Assembly (NCBI GenBank): GCA_039812085.1
Contig: JBDHZU010000003.1
Span: 1 to 44,968, forward strand
DNA length: 44,968 nt
Direction: 5' to 3'
Origin: JBDHZU01 sp039812085
Lineage (GTDB): Bacteria > Actinomycetota > Actinomycetes > S36-B12 > UBA10799
Shown: positions 7,843 to 16,272 of the stretch, in pieces
Position numbering within the stretch: the first letter of the stretch is position 1
How the letters are laid out: each line of letters opens with the position of its first letter
Made by a program: the position numbers and the translations under genes
Notes under the pieces: generated by a model
Told to the model about the DNA's origin: nothing
Databases searched by the model: none
The model's input: the letters and a program-made list of their open reading frames with translations, nothing else

Positions 7843-9930
7843 TTACGCGAGTGGCAACTCACTTGCCGGACGGGCTTCGCCGTACAGCCACCCCTGACCG
7901 GCCTGCCAACCCATCTGTGCCAACGCATGGGCCTGCAGCGGACTCTCCACTCCTTCGGCAATCCGAATCAGGTCGAGGTTGACAGCAAGATCTGCCAAGC
8001 CTTTCGCCAAACGAGCCGAGGTGTCATCAGCGGAATCGACATCGAGTAATGCCGTGAACGATCGATCGAGTTTGATTCCTGTCACGGGGAAATCGCGCAG
8101 TGTCGCCAACGACGAATAGCCCATCCCAAAGTCATCCACGAAAATTCCGACGCCAGACTTACGCAGAGATTCCAGACCGCGCCGACAAACGGGCGACAAC
8201 TCCAGCAACGCCTGTTCGGTGATCTCAATCGTCACTCGACTGGGGTCAACGCTCTGGCTCGACAACAGCCACGACAACCGTTCGCTGAACTGCGGAGTTC
8301 CTACCTGAGTAGGGCTCGCATTGATGGACATCGTTTGCTGAGGTTCCAGTAACCGCACGCTGGCGACGGCCTCGTCAATCACCCGCTGACCCAGTTCTTG
8401 AATCAGACCGTTCTCTTCGGCAACGTCGATGAAGTCACGCGCAGGTCGAACCACATCCCCATCGACCCAACGCGCAAGCGCTTCGTAACTGACGATCAGT
8501 CCGGTACTCAGATCGACAATCGGCTGGAACCATGCCTGGAACTGTTCGCTACGCAGACCAGATCGGATCTGTTGAGCAAGCTCGACTCGGTTGATGATGT
8601 CGTGACGCATTTGTTCATCCGCCAAGACGCAACGATCTTTGCCTTGCTGTTTGGCCAGGTGCAACGCGGCATCGGCTTCGGCCAACATCTCCTGCCCGGT
8701 ACTGCCCGGGCGAGAAATTGCCACCCCGATGCTGACCGTCGTATTGATCATTCCCGACTCGACGGCGATATCGCTGCCGGCGATGGTGTTGCGCAATTGC
8801 TCAGCGATCTCAAAGGCTTCATCTGGGCCGGACAGATCCGGCAGCACTGCAGCGAACTCATCTCCACCAAAACGACCGACGACATCATGCGGGCGCAATG
8901 CCACCACTGTCTGTTGGGCAATCGCCGTGAGCACTCGGTCACCGGCCAAGTGACTGACTCCATCGTTGACTGCCTTGAACCGATCGACGTCGATGAACAG
9001 CAACCCTGCGGGACGAGTCAGTTCATCTCCGGACAGATGTCGGTCCAAAGTGTTGATGAACTCCGACCGGGTAAGCAGGCCGGTCAGATCATCGTGCGTG
9101 GAGCGATAGGCCAAATCCACCAAAGCCTCTTGCGCCAGAATCTCTGCCCGATGCTGTTCGGTGATGTCCGATAACTGGACGACGAGTTTGGGTGCCTGTC
9201 GATTCGCAATCGGGATCAGCGATACACGTTTGCGCACCCACAGTTCAACCCCATCGCTTCGATAGATCCGGGCAACGAAATTGACGGCATCCTTCTCCCC
9301 GGAACGAACCGGGTGAAGCAAGCGATCATTTTCTTCCCGATCCTCTGCAGGGACGAACTGCTGCAAATTCGTGCCGAGCAGTTCATCGACAGGCTGGCGA
9401 ACCAATTCACTGAAAGCTCGGTTGATGCTTTCCAGCGTTCCCTGCTGATCGATGATCGCCGTTGCGACCAACGAACTCTCGGTGGCCTGACGGAATAGAT
9501 CGTTGGCGGCGGCCTCGCTGTCATCAGAATCAGCATCAACCCGCGATGCCCAACTGATCGTGTGGATCACATTGCCGTGCTCATCAAGGACAGGATGGGA
9601 ACGTACTTGCAGAGTGACTCGACCGCCATCCCCTCGCTGGAAGGGCAGCGTTGTGATCAGGGGCTGCGTCCAATCGTGATCATTGATCAATGCCGCCAAT
9701 TGGTCCTCAACGTCCAAATCGAGCAGTTCCCAGATATTCAGACCCACTAACTCGGTTAACGGAATCGCCAACAATTCAGCAACTACTTCGTTGGCATTAT
9801 CGATTCGACCGGAATGGTCCATCACGTACATTCCGGCTGGAGAACGCTGGATGAAGGCAGCAGCAAACGCCGGTTCTGCGTTGTCGAGCAACGCAACGAG
9901 CCGGGAATTGAGCTCGAAATCGACAGTCAC
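7843..9930 (-). CDS. PAS-PAS-GGDEF-EAL cyclic-di-GMP turnover protein
   Basis: A 695-residue soluble protein. Two PAS-like domains (about 20-130 and 140-258) precede a GGDEF domain (about 270-435) and an EAL domain (about 450-690). The diguanylate cyclase site is intact (GGDEF 355-359) and an inhibitory RxxD site (Arg346-Asp349) sits exactly five residues before it. The EAL domain retains EAL 483-485, EITE, the DDFG loop (Asp599/Asp600), Lys620 and Glu659, so phosphodiesterase activity also looks intact. Such dual proteins switch between making and degrading c-di-GMP according to a PAS-sensed signal. No transmembrane helix is visible. The start is GTG with AGGA upstream. Confidence 0.92.
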   Translation of the reverse strand: MTVDFELNSRLVALLDNAEPAFAAAFIQRSPAGMYVMDHSGRIDNANEVVAELLAIPLTELVGLNIWELLDLDVEDQLAALINDHDWTQPLITTLPFQRGDGGRVTLQVRSHPVLDEHGNVIHTISWASRVDADSDDSEAAANDLFRQATESSLVATAIIDQQGTLESINRAFSELVRQPVDELLGTNLQQFVPAEDREENDRLLHPVRSGEKDAVNFVARIYRSDGVELWVRKRVSLIPIANRQAPKLVVQLSDITEQHRAEILAQEALVDLAYRSTHDDLTGLLTRSEFINTLDRHLSGDELTRPAGLLFIDVDRFKAVNDGVSHLAGDRVLTAIAQQTVVALRPHDVVGRFGGDEFAAVLPDLSGPDEAFEIAEQLRNTIAGSDIAVESGMINTTVSIGVAISRPGSTGQEMLAEADAALHLAKQQGKDRCVLADEQMRHDIINRVELAQQIRSGLRSEQFQAWFQPIVDLSTGLIVSYEALARWVDGDVVRPARDFIDVAEENGLIQELGQRVIDEAVASVRLLEPQQTMSINASPTQVGTPQFSERLSWLLSSQSVDPSRVTIEITEQALLELSPVCRRGLESLRKSGVGIFVDDFGMGYSSLATLRDFPVTGIKLDRSFTALLDVDSADDTSARLAKGLADLAVNLDLIRIAEGVESPLQAHALAQMGWQAGQGWLYGEARPASELPLA

Positions 9931-10073
9931 TCGTTCATCCTGACAACTTCGCTGCTCCTACCGCGAGTTGTCGCTCGAAGAATCGAATGTGACCGCCGTC
10001 CCAACGCGAGGGTCGGTCATTCGCTTTGAGCGAACCGCGAGTAACCTGTTTTTTGCTGTACGCCGTGGAATTC

Positions 10074-10170
10074 GAGGGCGATTCCCTCAATGCGCACAAC
10101 GGTTTTCGTCTCATTCCGAGTCTTAGACTCGAAATGAAATTGACAACTATTTGGTGCGCAAATCGCCCTC
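10074..10170 (+). promoter_or_regulatory. Candidate structured leader RNA / regulatory element upstream of the sdh operon
   Basis: This element lies in the 307-base non-coding stretch 9931-10237. Three nested inverted repeats are read directly: a perfect 10-bp outer stem (10074-10083 with 10161-10170), a perfect 7-bp stem (10091-10097 with 10154-10160) that stacks on it without a gap on the 3' side, and an inner hairpin (10112-10122 with 10126-10136, 10 of 11 pairs, TTA loop). The GAGGG at 10074-10078 can instead pair with CCCTC at 10084-10088, so two folds exclude each other. This resembles a switching leader, but it matches no riboswitch class I know. A TTGACA at 10140-10145 lacks a good -10 partner. 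Confidence 0.5.
10112..10136. repeat. Near-perfect 25-bp inverted repeat, possible operator or hairpin
   Basis: The arms CATTCCGAGTC and GACTCGAAATG are separated by TTA and pair at 10 of 11 positions. The repeat sits about 100 bases before the first sdh start codon and four bases before a TTGACA hexamer. It is either the apical hairpin of the surrounding leader or a binding site for a dimeric regulator of the operon; the sequence alone does not decide. Confidence 0.55.
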
Positions 10171-10237
10171 AATTTGTACGACGACCTGCTGCTCTCTTCA
10201 CCACAAATGCGCTTAGCGCCGCATGTGATGAAGCCGG

Positions 10238-11074
10238 ATGAAAGAAGGCGAACCGCAGTTGAGCATTTTTAGTTCCGAAGCCATTGATGGCGTCGGGGTA
10301 CGCAGCGAGGGACGCGCCAAGATTGCTGCTCGAACCTTACGCACCGACACATGGTGGCTACTGCCCACTGTGACGTTCGCCGTGCTGGTCTCGTTCATCA
10401 TCTACGCGACGATCCGAGCGTTCTCCAATGCCAACTACTTCGCTGAACCACTGATCAGCCCGTTCTACTCACCGTGTTTGTCCACCAATTGTGTGGAGGG
10501 CGCCAGCCAGTTCACTCCATTCGGTAGCTGGTGGATCTTGAGCCCGGCACTGATCATCCTGATTTTCCCGCTCGGCTTCCGCCTCACCTGCTACTACTAC
10601 CGCAAGGCGTACTACCGCTCTTTCTGGCAGTCTCCGCCCGCCTGCGCTGTTGCCGAACCGCACAAGAGCTACACCGGCGAGACCCGTCCACCATTGCTGT
10701 TTAACAACATCCACCGGTACTTCTTCTACGCCGGTCTCGTGTTCAACGTGATCCTCACCTACGACGCCATCATTGCCTTCCGGAACCCGGAGAAGCAGTG
10801 GTTCCACATGAGCGTCGGCACCTTGGTTCTCCTGCTCAACGCCACCTTCTTGTGGCTGTACTCGCTGAGTTGCCACTCCTGTCGTCATGCCATGGGCGGA
10901 CGCTTGAAGCACTTCTCCAAGCATCCGGTTCGCTACAAGTTCTGGACCGTCATCAGCAAGCTCAACGTGCGGCACTCCACGTACGCCTGGATCTCCTTGT
11001 TCGGAGTTGCCCTGGCTGACCTCTACGTGATGTTGGTCGCCAACGGCACGATCACTAACTACTACTTCTTCTAA
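10238..11074 (+). CDS. sdhC: Succinate dehydrogenase membrane anchor subunit (Sdh1 / Rv0249c type)
   Basis: A 278-residue membrane protein with five hydrophobic segments: about 40-65, 98-122, 150-172, 187-210 and 245-268. The N-terminal ARTLRTDTWWLLP and the ATIRAF..NYF segment are typical of the large single-subunit anchors that accompany actinobacterial Sdh1, rather than the two-subunit SdhC/SdhD pair. It anchors the flavoprotein and iron-sulfur subunits to the inner face of the membrane and passes electrons to menaquinone. A CHSCRH motif after TM4 offers possible ligands, but heme content cannot be inferred. The ATG at 10238 has a weak ribosome site; an in-frame TTG at 10259, preceded by AAGG, is an alternative start. 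Confidence 0.85.
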   Translation: MKEGEPQLSIFSSEAIDGVGVRSEGRAKIAARTLRTDTWWLLPTVTFAVLVSFIIYATIRAFSNANYFAEPLISPFYSPCLSTNCVEGASQFTPFGSWWILSPALIILIFPLGFRLTCYYYRKAYYRSFWQSPPACAVAEPHKSYTGETRPPLLFNNIHRYFFYAGLVFNVILTYDAIIAFRNPEKQWFHMSVGTLVLLLNATFLWLYSLSCHSCRHAMGGRLKHFSKHPVRYKFWTVISKLNVRHSTYAWISLFGVALADLYVMLVANGTITNYYFF

Positions 11075-11095
11075 AGCGGGGGCTTGTAAACACTC

Positions 11096-13006
11096 ATGTC
11101 GGATATCGAAAGACATCAATACGACGTTGTCGTGATCGGTGCTGGTGGCGCCGGTCTGCGAGCCGCAATTGCCGCTCGCGAAGCAGGTAAGAAGACCGCC
11201 ATCATCACCAAGTCCTTGTTCGGCAAGGCGCACACCGTCATGGCTGAAGGTGGCGCTGCCGCTGCCATGGGCAACGTGAACGACAAGGACAACTGGCAGG
11301 TCCACTTCCGCGACACCATGCGCGGCGGCAAGTTCATGAACCACTACCGGATGGCCGAGCTGCATGCCAAGGAAGCCCCGGAACGCATTTGGGAGCTGGA
11401 GACCTATGGTGCGCTGTTTGACCGCACCAAGGAAGGCAAGATCAGCCAGCGCAACTTCGGTGGACACGAATACCCACGCCTGGCACACGTTGGTGACCGC
11501 ACCGGCTTGGAACTCATTCGCACTATGCAGCAGAAGATCGTCTCGCTGCAGCAGGAGGACAAGCAGGAACTCGGTGACTACGAAGCTCGCCTGAAGGTCT
11601 TTGCTGAGACTGCCGTCACTGACCTACTACTCGACGGGCCCGTCGGGCAGGGCCGCATCGCAGGTGCGTTCGGCTACTACCGCGAGACCGGCAACTTCGT
11701 CGTCTTCGAGGCACCAGCCATCATCGTTGCTTCCGGCGGTGTCGGAAAGAGCTTCAAGGTCACCAGTAACTCCTGGGAATACACCGGGGACGGTCACGCC
11801 ATGGCGCTGCGCGCTGGTGGCTCGCTGGTCAACATGGAGTTCCTGCAGTTCCACCCCACCGGCATGGTCTGGCCACTGTCGGTCAAGGGCATCTTGGTCA
11901 CCGAGTCGGTACGTGGTGACGGCGGTGTGCTGAAGAACTCCGAGGGTCGTCGCTTCATGTTCGACTACATCCCGGATGTGTTCGCCAAGCAGTACGCCAC
12001 CACCGAGGAAGAAGGCGACCGCTGGTACACCGATCCGGATAACAACCGTCGCCCACCAGAACTACTTCCCCGTGACGAGGTGGCCCGAGCCATCAACGCC
12101 GAGGTCAAGGCGGGCCGCGGATCACCCCACGGTGGCGTGTTCTTGGACATTGCGTCTCGTTTGAGCCCGGAAGAGATCCGCAAGCGGCTGCCATCGATGT
12201 ACCACCAGTTCAAGGAACTGGCGAATGTGGATATCACCGCTGAGCCGATGGAGGTCGGCCCAACCTGTCACTACGTGATGGGTGGAATTGAGGTCGATCC
12301 CGACACCGAAGCCAACCCGTACGTTCCCGGCTTGTTCGCCGCCGGCGAGTCCAGTGGTGGAATGCATGGTTCCAACCGGCTGGGCGGTAACTCCTTGTCC
12401 GACTTGTTGGTGTTCGGCCGTCGGGCCGGAATGGGCGCGGCTGCTTACCTCGACGGATTGGGTTCGCAACTGCCTGCCGTATCTGACGAGTCCATCGATG
12501 CCGCGGTGCAAACAGCGCTGGAACCGCTGTCCCGTGAAGGTGGCGAAAACCCCTACACCCTGCACGCAGAACTACAGCAGACCATGAACGACCTGGTCGG
12601 CATCATTCGCCGCGAGGCAGAGGTCGAGCAGGCGCTGGCCAAGATCGAAGAGTTCAAGCAGCGGATCAAGAACGTGTCCGTCGATGGTGGCCGGGCATTC
12701 AATCCGGGCTGGAACCTGGCACTGGATCTGCGCAACATGTTGCTGGTCAGCGAATGCGTGGCCAAGGCTGCGCTTGCTCGTCAGGAAAGCCGCGGTGGTC
12801 ACACTCGCGAGGACTACCCGGTCATGAGCCCGGATTGGCGACTGATCAACCTGATCTGCCGGGAATCGCAAGACGGTGGCGTTGACCTCGTGGAGCAACC
12901 ACTGCCGACGATTCCCATGGAGCTGTTGACGTTGTTCGAAGCCAGTGAACTGGCCAAGTACCTCACCGATGGGGAACTTGCCACCCTCCCGGAAGGGGAT
13001 AACTAA
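11096..13006 (+). CDS. sdhA: Succinate dehydrogenase / fumarate reductase flavoprotein subunit
   Basis: A 636-residue FAD subunit. It opens with the Rossmann dinucleotide motif VVVIGAGGAGLRAA and carries AHTVMAEGGAA, where His46 matches the histidine that covalently holds FAD. Substrate-binding and catalytic landmarks are FHPTGMVW, RGDGGVLKNSEGRRF, HYVMGGIEVD and GSNRLGGNSLSDLLVFG. It oxidises succinate to fumarate in the TCA cycle and feeds electrons to the iron-sulfur subunit. It follows the membrane anchor by 21 bases and ends in a TAATG overlap with sdhB, so the three genes form one operon. Length and motifs are complete. Confidence 0.95.
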   Translation: MSDIERHQYDVVVIGAGGAGLRAAIAAREAGKKTAIITKSLFGKAHTVMAEGGAAAAMGNVNDKDNWQVHFRDTMRGGKFMNHYRMAELHAKEAPERIWELETYGALFDRTKEGKISQRNFGGHEYPRLAHVGDRTGLELIRTMQQKIVSLQQEDKQELGDYEARLKVFAETAVTDLLLDGPVGQGRIAGAFGYYRETGNFVVFEAPAIIVASGGVGKSFKVTSNSWEYTGDGHAMALRAGGSLVNMEFLQFHPTGMVWPLSVKGILVTESVRGDGGVLKNSEGRRFMFDYIPDVFAKQYATTEEEGDRWYTDPDNNRRPPELLPRDEVARAINAEVKAGRGSPHGGVFLDIASRLSPEEIRKRLPSMYHQFKELANVDITAEPMEVGPTCHYVMGGIEVDPDTEANPYVPGLFAAGESSGGMHGSNRLGGNSLSDLLVFGRRAGMGAAAYLDGLGSQLPAVSDESIDAAVQTALEPLSREGGENPYTLHAELQQTMNDLVGIIRREAEVEQALAKIEEFKQRIKNVSVDGGRAFNPGWNLALDLRNMLLVSECVAKAALARQESRGGHTREDYPVMSPDWRLINLICRESQDGGVDLVEQPLPTIPMELLTLFEASELAKYLTDGELATLPEGDN

Positions 13007-13779
13007 TGGCATACGGAGCACGTTTCCGCGTATGGCGTGGTGACAGCACCGACGGTGGTCTGGTTGATTACGACACCGAGGTCAACGACGGTGAAGTCGT
13101 CCTCGACGTCATCCATCGTTTGCAGGCCACGCAGGCTCCCGATCTTGCTGTTCGTTGGAACTGCAAGGCCGGTAAGTGTGGTTCCTGTTCGGCGGAGATC
13201 AACGGCAAGCCATCTCTGATGTGCATGACTCGAATGGACACCCTCGAGGGTGACAAGCCCGTGGTGGTCACTCCGCTGCGCACGTTCCCCGTCATTCGTG
13301 ACTTGGTCACGGATGTGTCCTTCAACTACGAGAAAGCACGCGAGATCCCCGCTTTCGCTCCACCGAAGGATCTGGCTCCCGGCGAATACCGCATGGAACA
13401 GATCGACGTGGAACGCAGCCAAGAGTTCCGCAAGTGCATCGAGTGCTTCCTGTGCCAGACGGTGTGTCACGTCATCCGCGATCACGAGGAGAACAAGACC
13501 TCGTTCGCTGGTCCGCGATTCCTGATGCGTCAAGCCGAGCTGGATATGCACCCATTGGATGCCCGCACGGATCGCAAGAAGGCCGCTCAGGACGAGTTCG
13601 GTCTCGGATACTGCAACATCACCAAGTGCTGCACCGAGGTTTGCCCCGAGCACATCCACATCACTGACAACGCGCTCATCCCGATGAAGGAACGCGTCGC
13701 GGATCAGAAATACGACCCGTTGCGTTGGTTGGGATCCAAGATTGGACGCCGCCAACCAGACGGTTCCATCTCTGCTTAA
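13006..13779 (+). CDS. sdhB: Succinate dehydrogenase iron-sulfur subunit
   Basis: A 257-residue electron-transfer subunit. The N-terminal plant-type ferredoxin domain has the [2Fe-2S] cysteines in CKAGKCGSC plus a later Cys in LMC. The C-terminal domain has CIECFLCQTVC and CCTEVCP for the [4Fe-4S] and [3Fe-4S] clusters. It carries electrons from FAD of SdhA to quinone at the membrane anchor. The ATG overlaps the sdhA stop by one base, with GGAAGGGG just upstream. The gene is closed by a very strong hairpin at 13791-13832. Confidence 0.95.
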   Translation: MAYGARFRVWRGDSTDGGLVDYDTEVNDGEVVLDVIHRLQATQAPDLAVRWNCKAGKCGSCSAEINGKPSLMCMTRMDTLEGDKPVVVTPLRTFPVIRDLVTDVSFNYEKAREIPAFAPPKDLAPGEYRMEQIDVERSQEFRKCIECFLCQTVCHVIRDHEENKTSFAGPRFLMRQAELDMHPLDARTDRKKAAQDEFGLGYCNITKCCTEVCPEHIHITDNALIPMKERVADQKYDPLRWLGSKIGRRQPDGSISA

Positions 13780-13790
13780 TTACCCCCTCA

Positions 13791-13832
13791 CGACGAAGGC
13801 CACCGACACTCAACGTTCGGTGGCCTTCGTCG
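13791..13832 (+). terminator. Strong bidirectional terminator hairpin after sdhB
   Basis: A perfect 16-bp stem (13791-13806 with 13817-13832) with a 10-base loop starts 11 bases after the sdhB stop and is followed by TTGTATT. It lies between convergent transcripts, and the stem read from the other strand would equally end the CNNM gene coming from the right. Confidence 0.92.
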
Positions 13833-13841
13833 TTGTATTGG

Positions 13842-14858
13842 TCAACGAATCAGTGCACTCACCACATCGTCGAGCGTGATGATTCCGATGAGTTCGTGAT
13901 TGGTGGGGTGAACCACCCGCGCGATAGATGCATCAGCGTGACGAAGTTGTTCGAGCACAGTCGGCAAAGCGGTGTCGGCAGGGATCGGTGGGAGCTGACG
14001 AATGCGATCTGCCGCCAGCGGCTGATCAGCGTCCACCCGTTCGACCAGAAGGTCTTTGACCAAGACATACCCCTGAGGGTGATCGGCGGCATCCACGACC
14101 GGGAACCGCAGGTGTCGAGTCCGTCCAGACAGTCGTTCGATCTGCCCCACCGTGGCATCCATCGGAACCCGGCTCACCAACTGCCACGGAATCGCGACCT
14201 CGGCAGCAGTCGACTTGGTGACGAAGTTGACCGCGCCGCTCATCAAGCGATAGTCCTCGTCGTCCAGCATTCCTTCTCGATGAGACTGCTGGACCAGCGC
14301 GGCTACCTCATCCAGGTTGAAACTCGACGCGAGTTCATCGGCAGGTTGCACTCCGAACATGCGCAGCACCACATTCGCGCTGGCGTTGAGTAAACGAATC
14401 ACTGGACCAGTGATCCGAGCGATCGCACTCATCGGCGAGCCCAGCGCCAAAGCGGCCCGATCAGGCGCAGCAAGGGTGAGGTTCTTCGGCACCATCTCGC
14501 CCAATACGACGTGCAGACACATCACGATGGCCAGTGCGATCACGAACGAGATCGGGTGCAGCAAACTTTCCGATACACCCAGCGAGTGCAGTAGCGGTTC
14601 CAGCAGAGCGGCAATTGCTGGCTCTGCCATGGCACCCAATCCGATCGAACACAAGGTGATGCCAAGTTGGGCACCGGCCATCATGATCGACACTCGCTCC
14701 ATCGCGAGCAGAGTCCGTTTGGCTCGGCGGGAACCTTGCTCGGCTAGCGGTTCGATTTGGGAACGGCGCGCACCAACCAGCGCGAACTCGGCCGCCACGA
14801 AGAAGGCGTTGGCTGCCAGTAGGACGAATAGTCCGACGATTCCCCACACGTTGTTCAC
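13842..14858 (-). CDS. CNNM / CBS-domain membrane protein (HlyC/CorC family), short paralogue
   Basis: A 338-residue protein with an N-terminal CNNM (DUF21) transmembrane domain (about 1-190), seen in ANAFFVAAEFALVGARRSQIE and the GEMVPKNL signature, followed by a pair of CBS domains (about 210-335). It lacks the C-terminal CorC_HlyC domain of its neighbour. Family members are implicated in magnesium or cobalt homeostasis and CBS domains bind adenine nucleotides; the transported ion here is not known. The GTG start overlaps the stop of the upstream paralogue by four bases (GTGA, 14855-14858), so the two are co-translated and may form a heterodimer. Confidence 0.88.
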   Translation of the reverse strand: MNNVWGIVGLFVLLAANAFFVAAEFALVGARRSQIEPLAEQGSRRAKRTLLAMERVSIMMAGAQLGITLCSIGLGAMAEPAIAALLEPLLHSLGVSESLLHPISFVIALAIVMCLHVVLGEMVPKNLTLAAPDRAALALGSPMSAIARITGPVIRLLNASANVVLRMFGVQPADELASSFNLDEVAALVQQSHREGMLDDEDYRLMSGAVNFVTKSTAAEVAIPWQLVSRVPMDATVGQIERLSGRTRHLRFPVVDAADHPQGYVLVKDLLVERVDADQPLAADRIRQLPPIPADTALPTVLEQLRHADASIARVVHPTNHELIGIITLDDVVSALIR

Positions 14859-16201
14859 GACGGATCACCCGACCCGTCGTCAGTAGCCGATTCCTCTTCC
14901 GGATGAACCCGTACCTCAACTGTTTCGATTCGGCGTCCATCGAGTGCAGTCACGGTCATCTGCAGACCGTCAGCCGTCACAACATCACCGACGTGCGCCA
15001 GCCGACCAAGTTGGGAAGTGACGTATCCAGCCAAAGTCTCGTACTTGCCGTCGTCAGGAATGACCAATCCCGTCTGGTCAGCGATCTCGTCCGGGCGCAG
15101 CAATCCTGACAACGTCCATTGGGCACTCGGACCAACGGCAAGGTTGGGAGCTGGTGCGGCCTCGTTCTCGTCCTCCAGATCTCCGACGAGTTCCTCCACG
15201 AGGTCTTCCAGCGTGATGACTCCGTCCATTCCCCCGAATTCGTCCACCACCACCACAAACTCTCGGGACGCAGTGAACATGGCCCGCATTACGTCGTCTA
15301 ACGGCAAGGTGCTCGGTACAAAGGTCGGGTGGTCGGCAGCCGGGCCGACTCGTACGGCATCGCGTCTCGTTGGTTCTACCGCGAAGGCATCCGCAACACT
15401 GACCACTCCGACGATGTCATCCACATCCGCGCCGGTGACCGGGAACCTTGTCCGACCACTCACGGCAGCGACTGCCAGCAAGTCGCTCATGCTGGAGTCG
15501 GCTGACACACTCGTCACCCGAGTACGCGGCGTCATCGCCTCAGCGGCATCTTTATCGTCAAAGGTCAGTGCTCGTCCCAGCAATCCAGCCGCAGGACCTG
15601 AGAGTGATCCGAGGACAGCCGAACGATTCACCAGGCTCAGCAGCTCTTCCGGGCTACGCGCCGATGCCAACTCCTCTTGCGGAGTCACCCCCAACATCCG
15701 GACGATCAGGTTTGCGACCGCATTCAACGCGTCAGAGATTGGCCGGGCAATCGTGGTGAACCCGCGCACGAACCACTGCACAGATACGGCAACAGATTCT
15801 GGATGGGCAATCGCCAGGTTCTTGGGAACCAACTCTCCGAACAACATCGTGACGAAGGTGGCAACTATCAGCGCGGCAGCGGTGGAAATGGACCGAGCCG
15901 CTAACTCTGAAACCCCCCAGTCGCTCAGCAGAGGATCGAGCTGACGACGAATCGCTGGTTCAGCAAGCAGACCAATTGCCAAGTTGGTCAGGGTGATTCC
16001 GACCTGAACGCCCGACAGTTGGGAGGACAGTTGGCTCATCGCCTGCAACGCACCGTGGGCACCGGATTCGCCATCGTCCGCCCTGGCTTGTAGGCGAGTG
16101 CGATCAGCGCCGAGAAAGGAAAATTCTCCAGCGACGAAGATGCCGCAGGCAACAACCAACAACAGAGAAATACCGATCAGCAGCCAGTCGCTCATGCGCA
16201 C
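14855..16201 (-). CDS. CNNM / CBS / CorC_HlyC-domain membrane protein, long paralogue
   Basis: A 448-residue HlyC/CorC family protein. A CNNM domain (about 1-200, with VAGEFSFLGADRTRLQ and GELVPKNLA) is followed by two CBS domains (about 215-340, including EFVVVVDEFGGMDGVITLEDLVEEL) and a CorC_HlyC transporter-associated domain (about 350-435). It is the first of a tandem pair; gene pairs of one long and one short CNNM protein are common in actinobacteria. A role in divalent-cation export or homeostasis is inferred from family knowledge. The longest frame starts at a GTG; an ATG two codons later (16195) is an equally good start. It lies 71 bases downstream of the cysteine desulfurase gene on the same strand. 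Confidence 0.88.
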   Translation of the reverse strand: MRMSDWLLIGISLLLVVACGIFVAGEFSFLGADRTRLQARADDGESGAHGALQAMSQLSSQLSGVQVGITLTNLAIGLLAEPAIRRQLDPLLSDWGVSELAARSISTAAALIVATFVTMLFGELVPKNLAIAHPESVAVSVQWFVRGFTTIARPISDALNAVANLIVRMLGVTPQEELASARSPEELLSLVNRSAVLGSLSGPAAGLLGRALTFDDKDAAEAMTPRTRVTSVSADSSMSDLLAVAAVSGRTRFPVTGADVDDIVGVVSVADAFAVEPTRRDAVRVGPAADHPTFVPSTLPLDDVMRAMFTASREFVVVVDEFGGMDGVITLEDLVEELVGDLEDENEAAPAPNLAVGPSAQWTLSGLLRPDEIADQTGLVIPDDGKYETLAGYVTSQLGRLAHVGDVVTADGLQMTVTALDGRRIETVEVRVHPEEESATDDGSGDPS

Positions 16202-16272
16202 CGCCGCTGGGTCATTTCCTGATCGTATTGCTCACTGCAGTCAGTTGGCAGCAAACCCAACTCAGATCGGGG

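Noticed and set aside
8398..9174. Antisense 258-codon frame inside the GGDEF-EAL gene
   Set aside because: No domain or ribosome site, and the opposite strand encodes intact catalytic motifs of GGDEF and EAL domains.
10140..10168. TTGACA at 10140-10145 as the -35 box of the sdh promoter
   Set aside because: No TANNNT-like -10 occurs at 16-18 bases spacing; the bases there are GC-rich and form the 3' arm of the outer stem.
10469..11488. Long antisense reading frame (339 codons) across sdhC/sdhA
   Set aside because: It is a shadow of two well-supported subunits with complete motifs, and its translation is low-complexity Val/Gly/Glu-rich with no recognisable domain.
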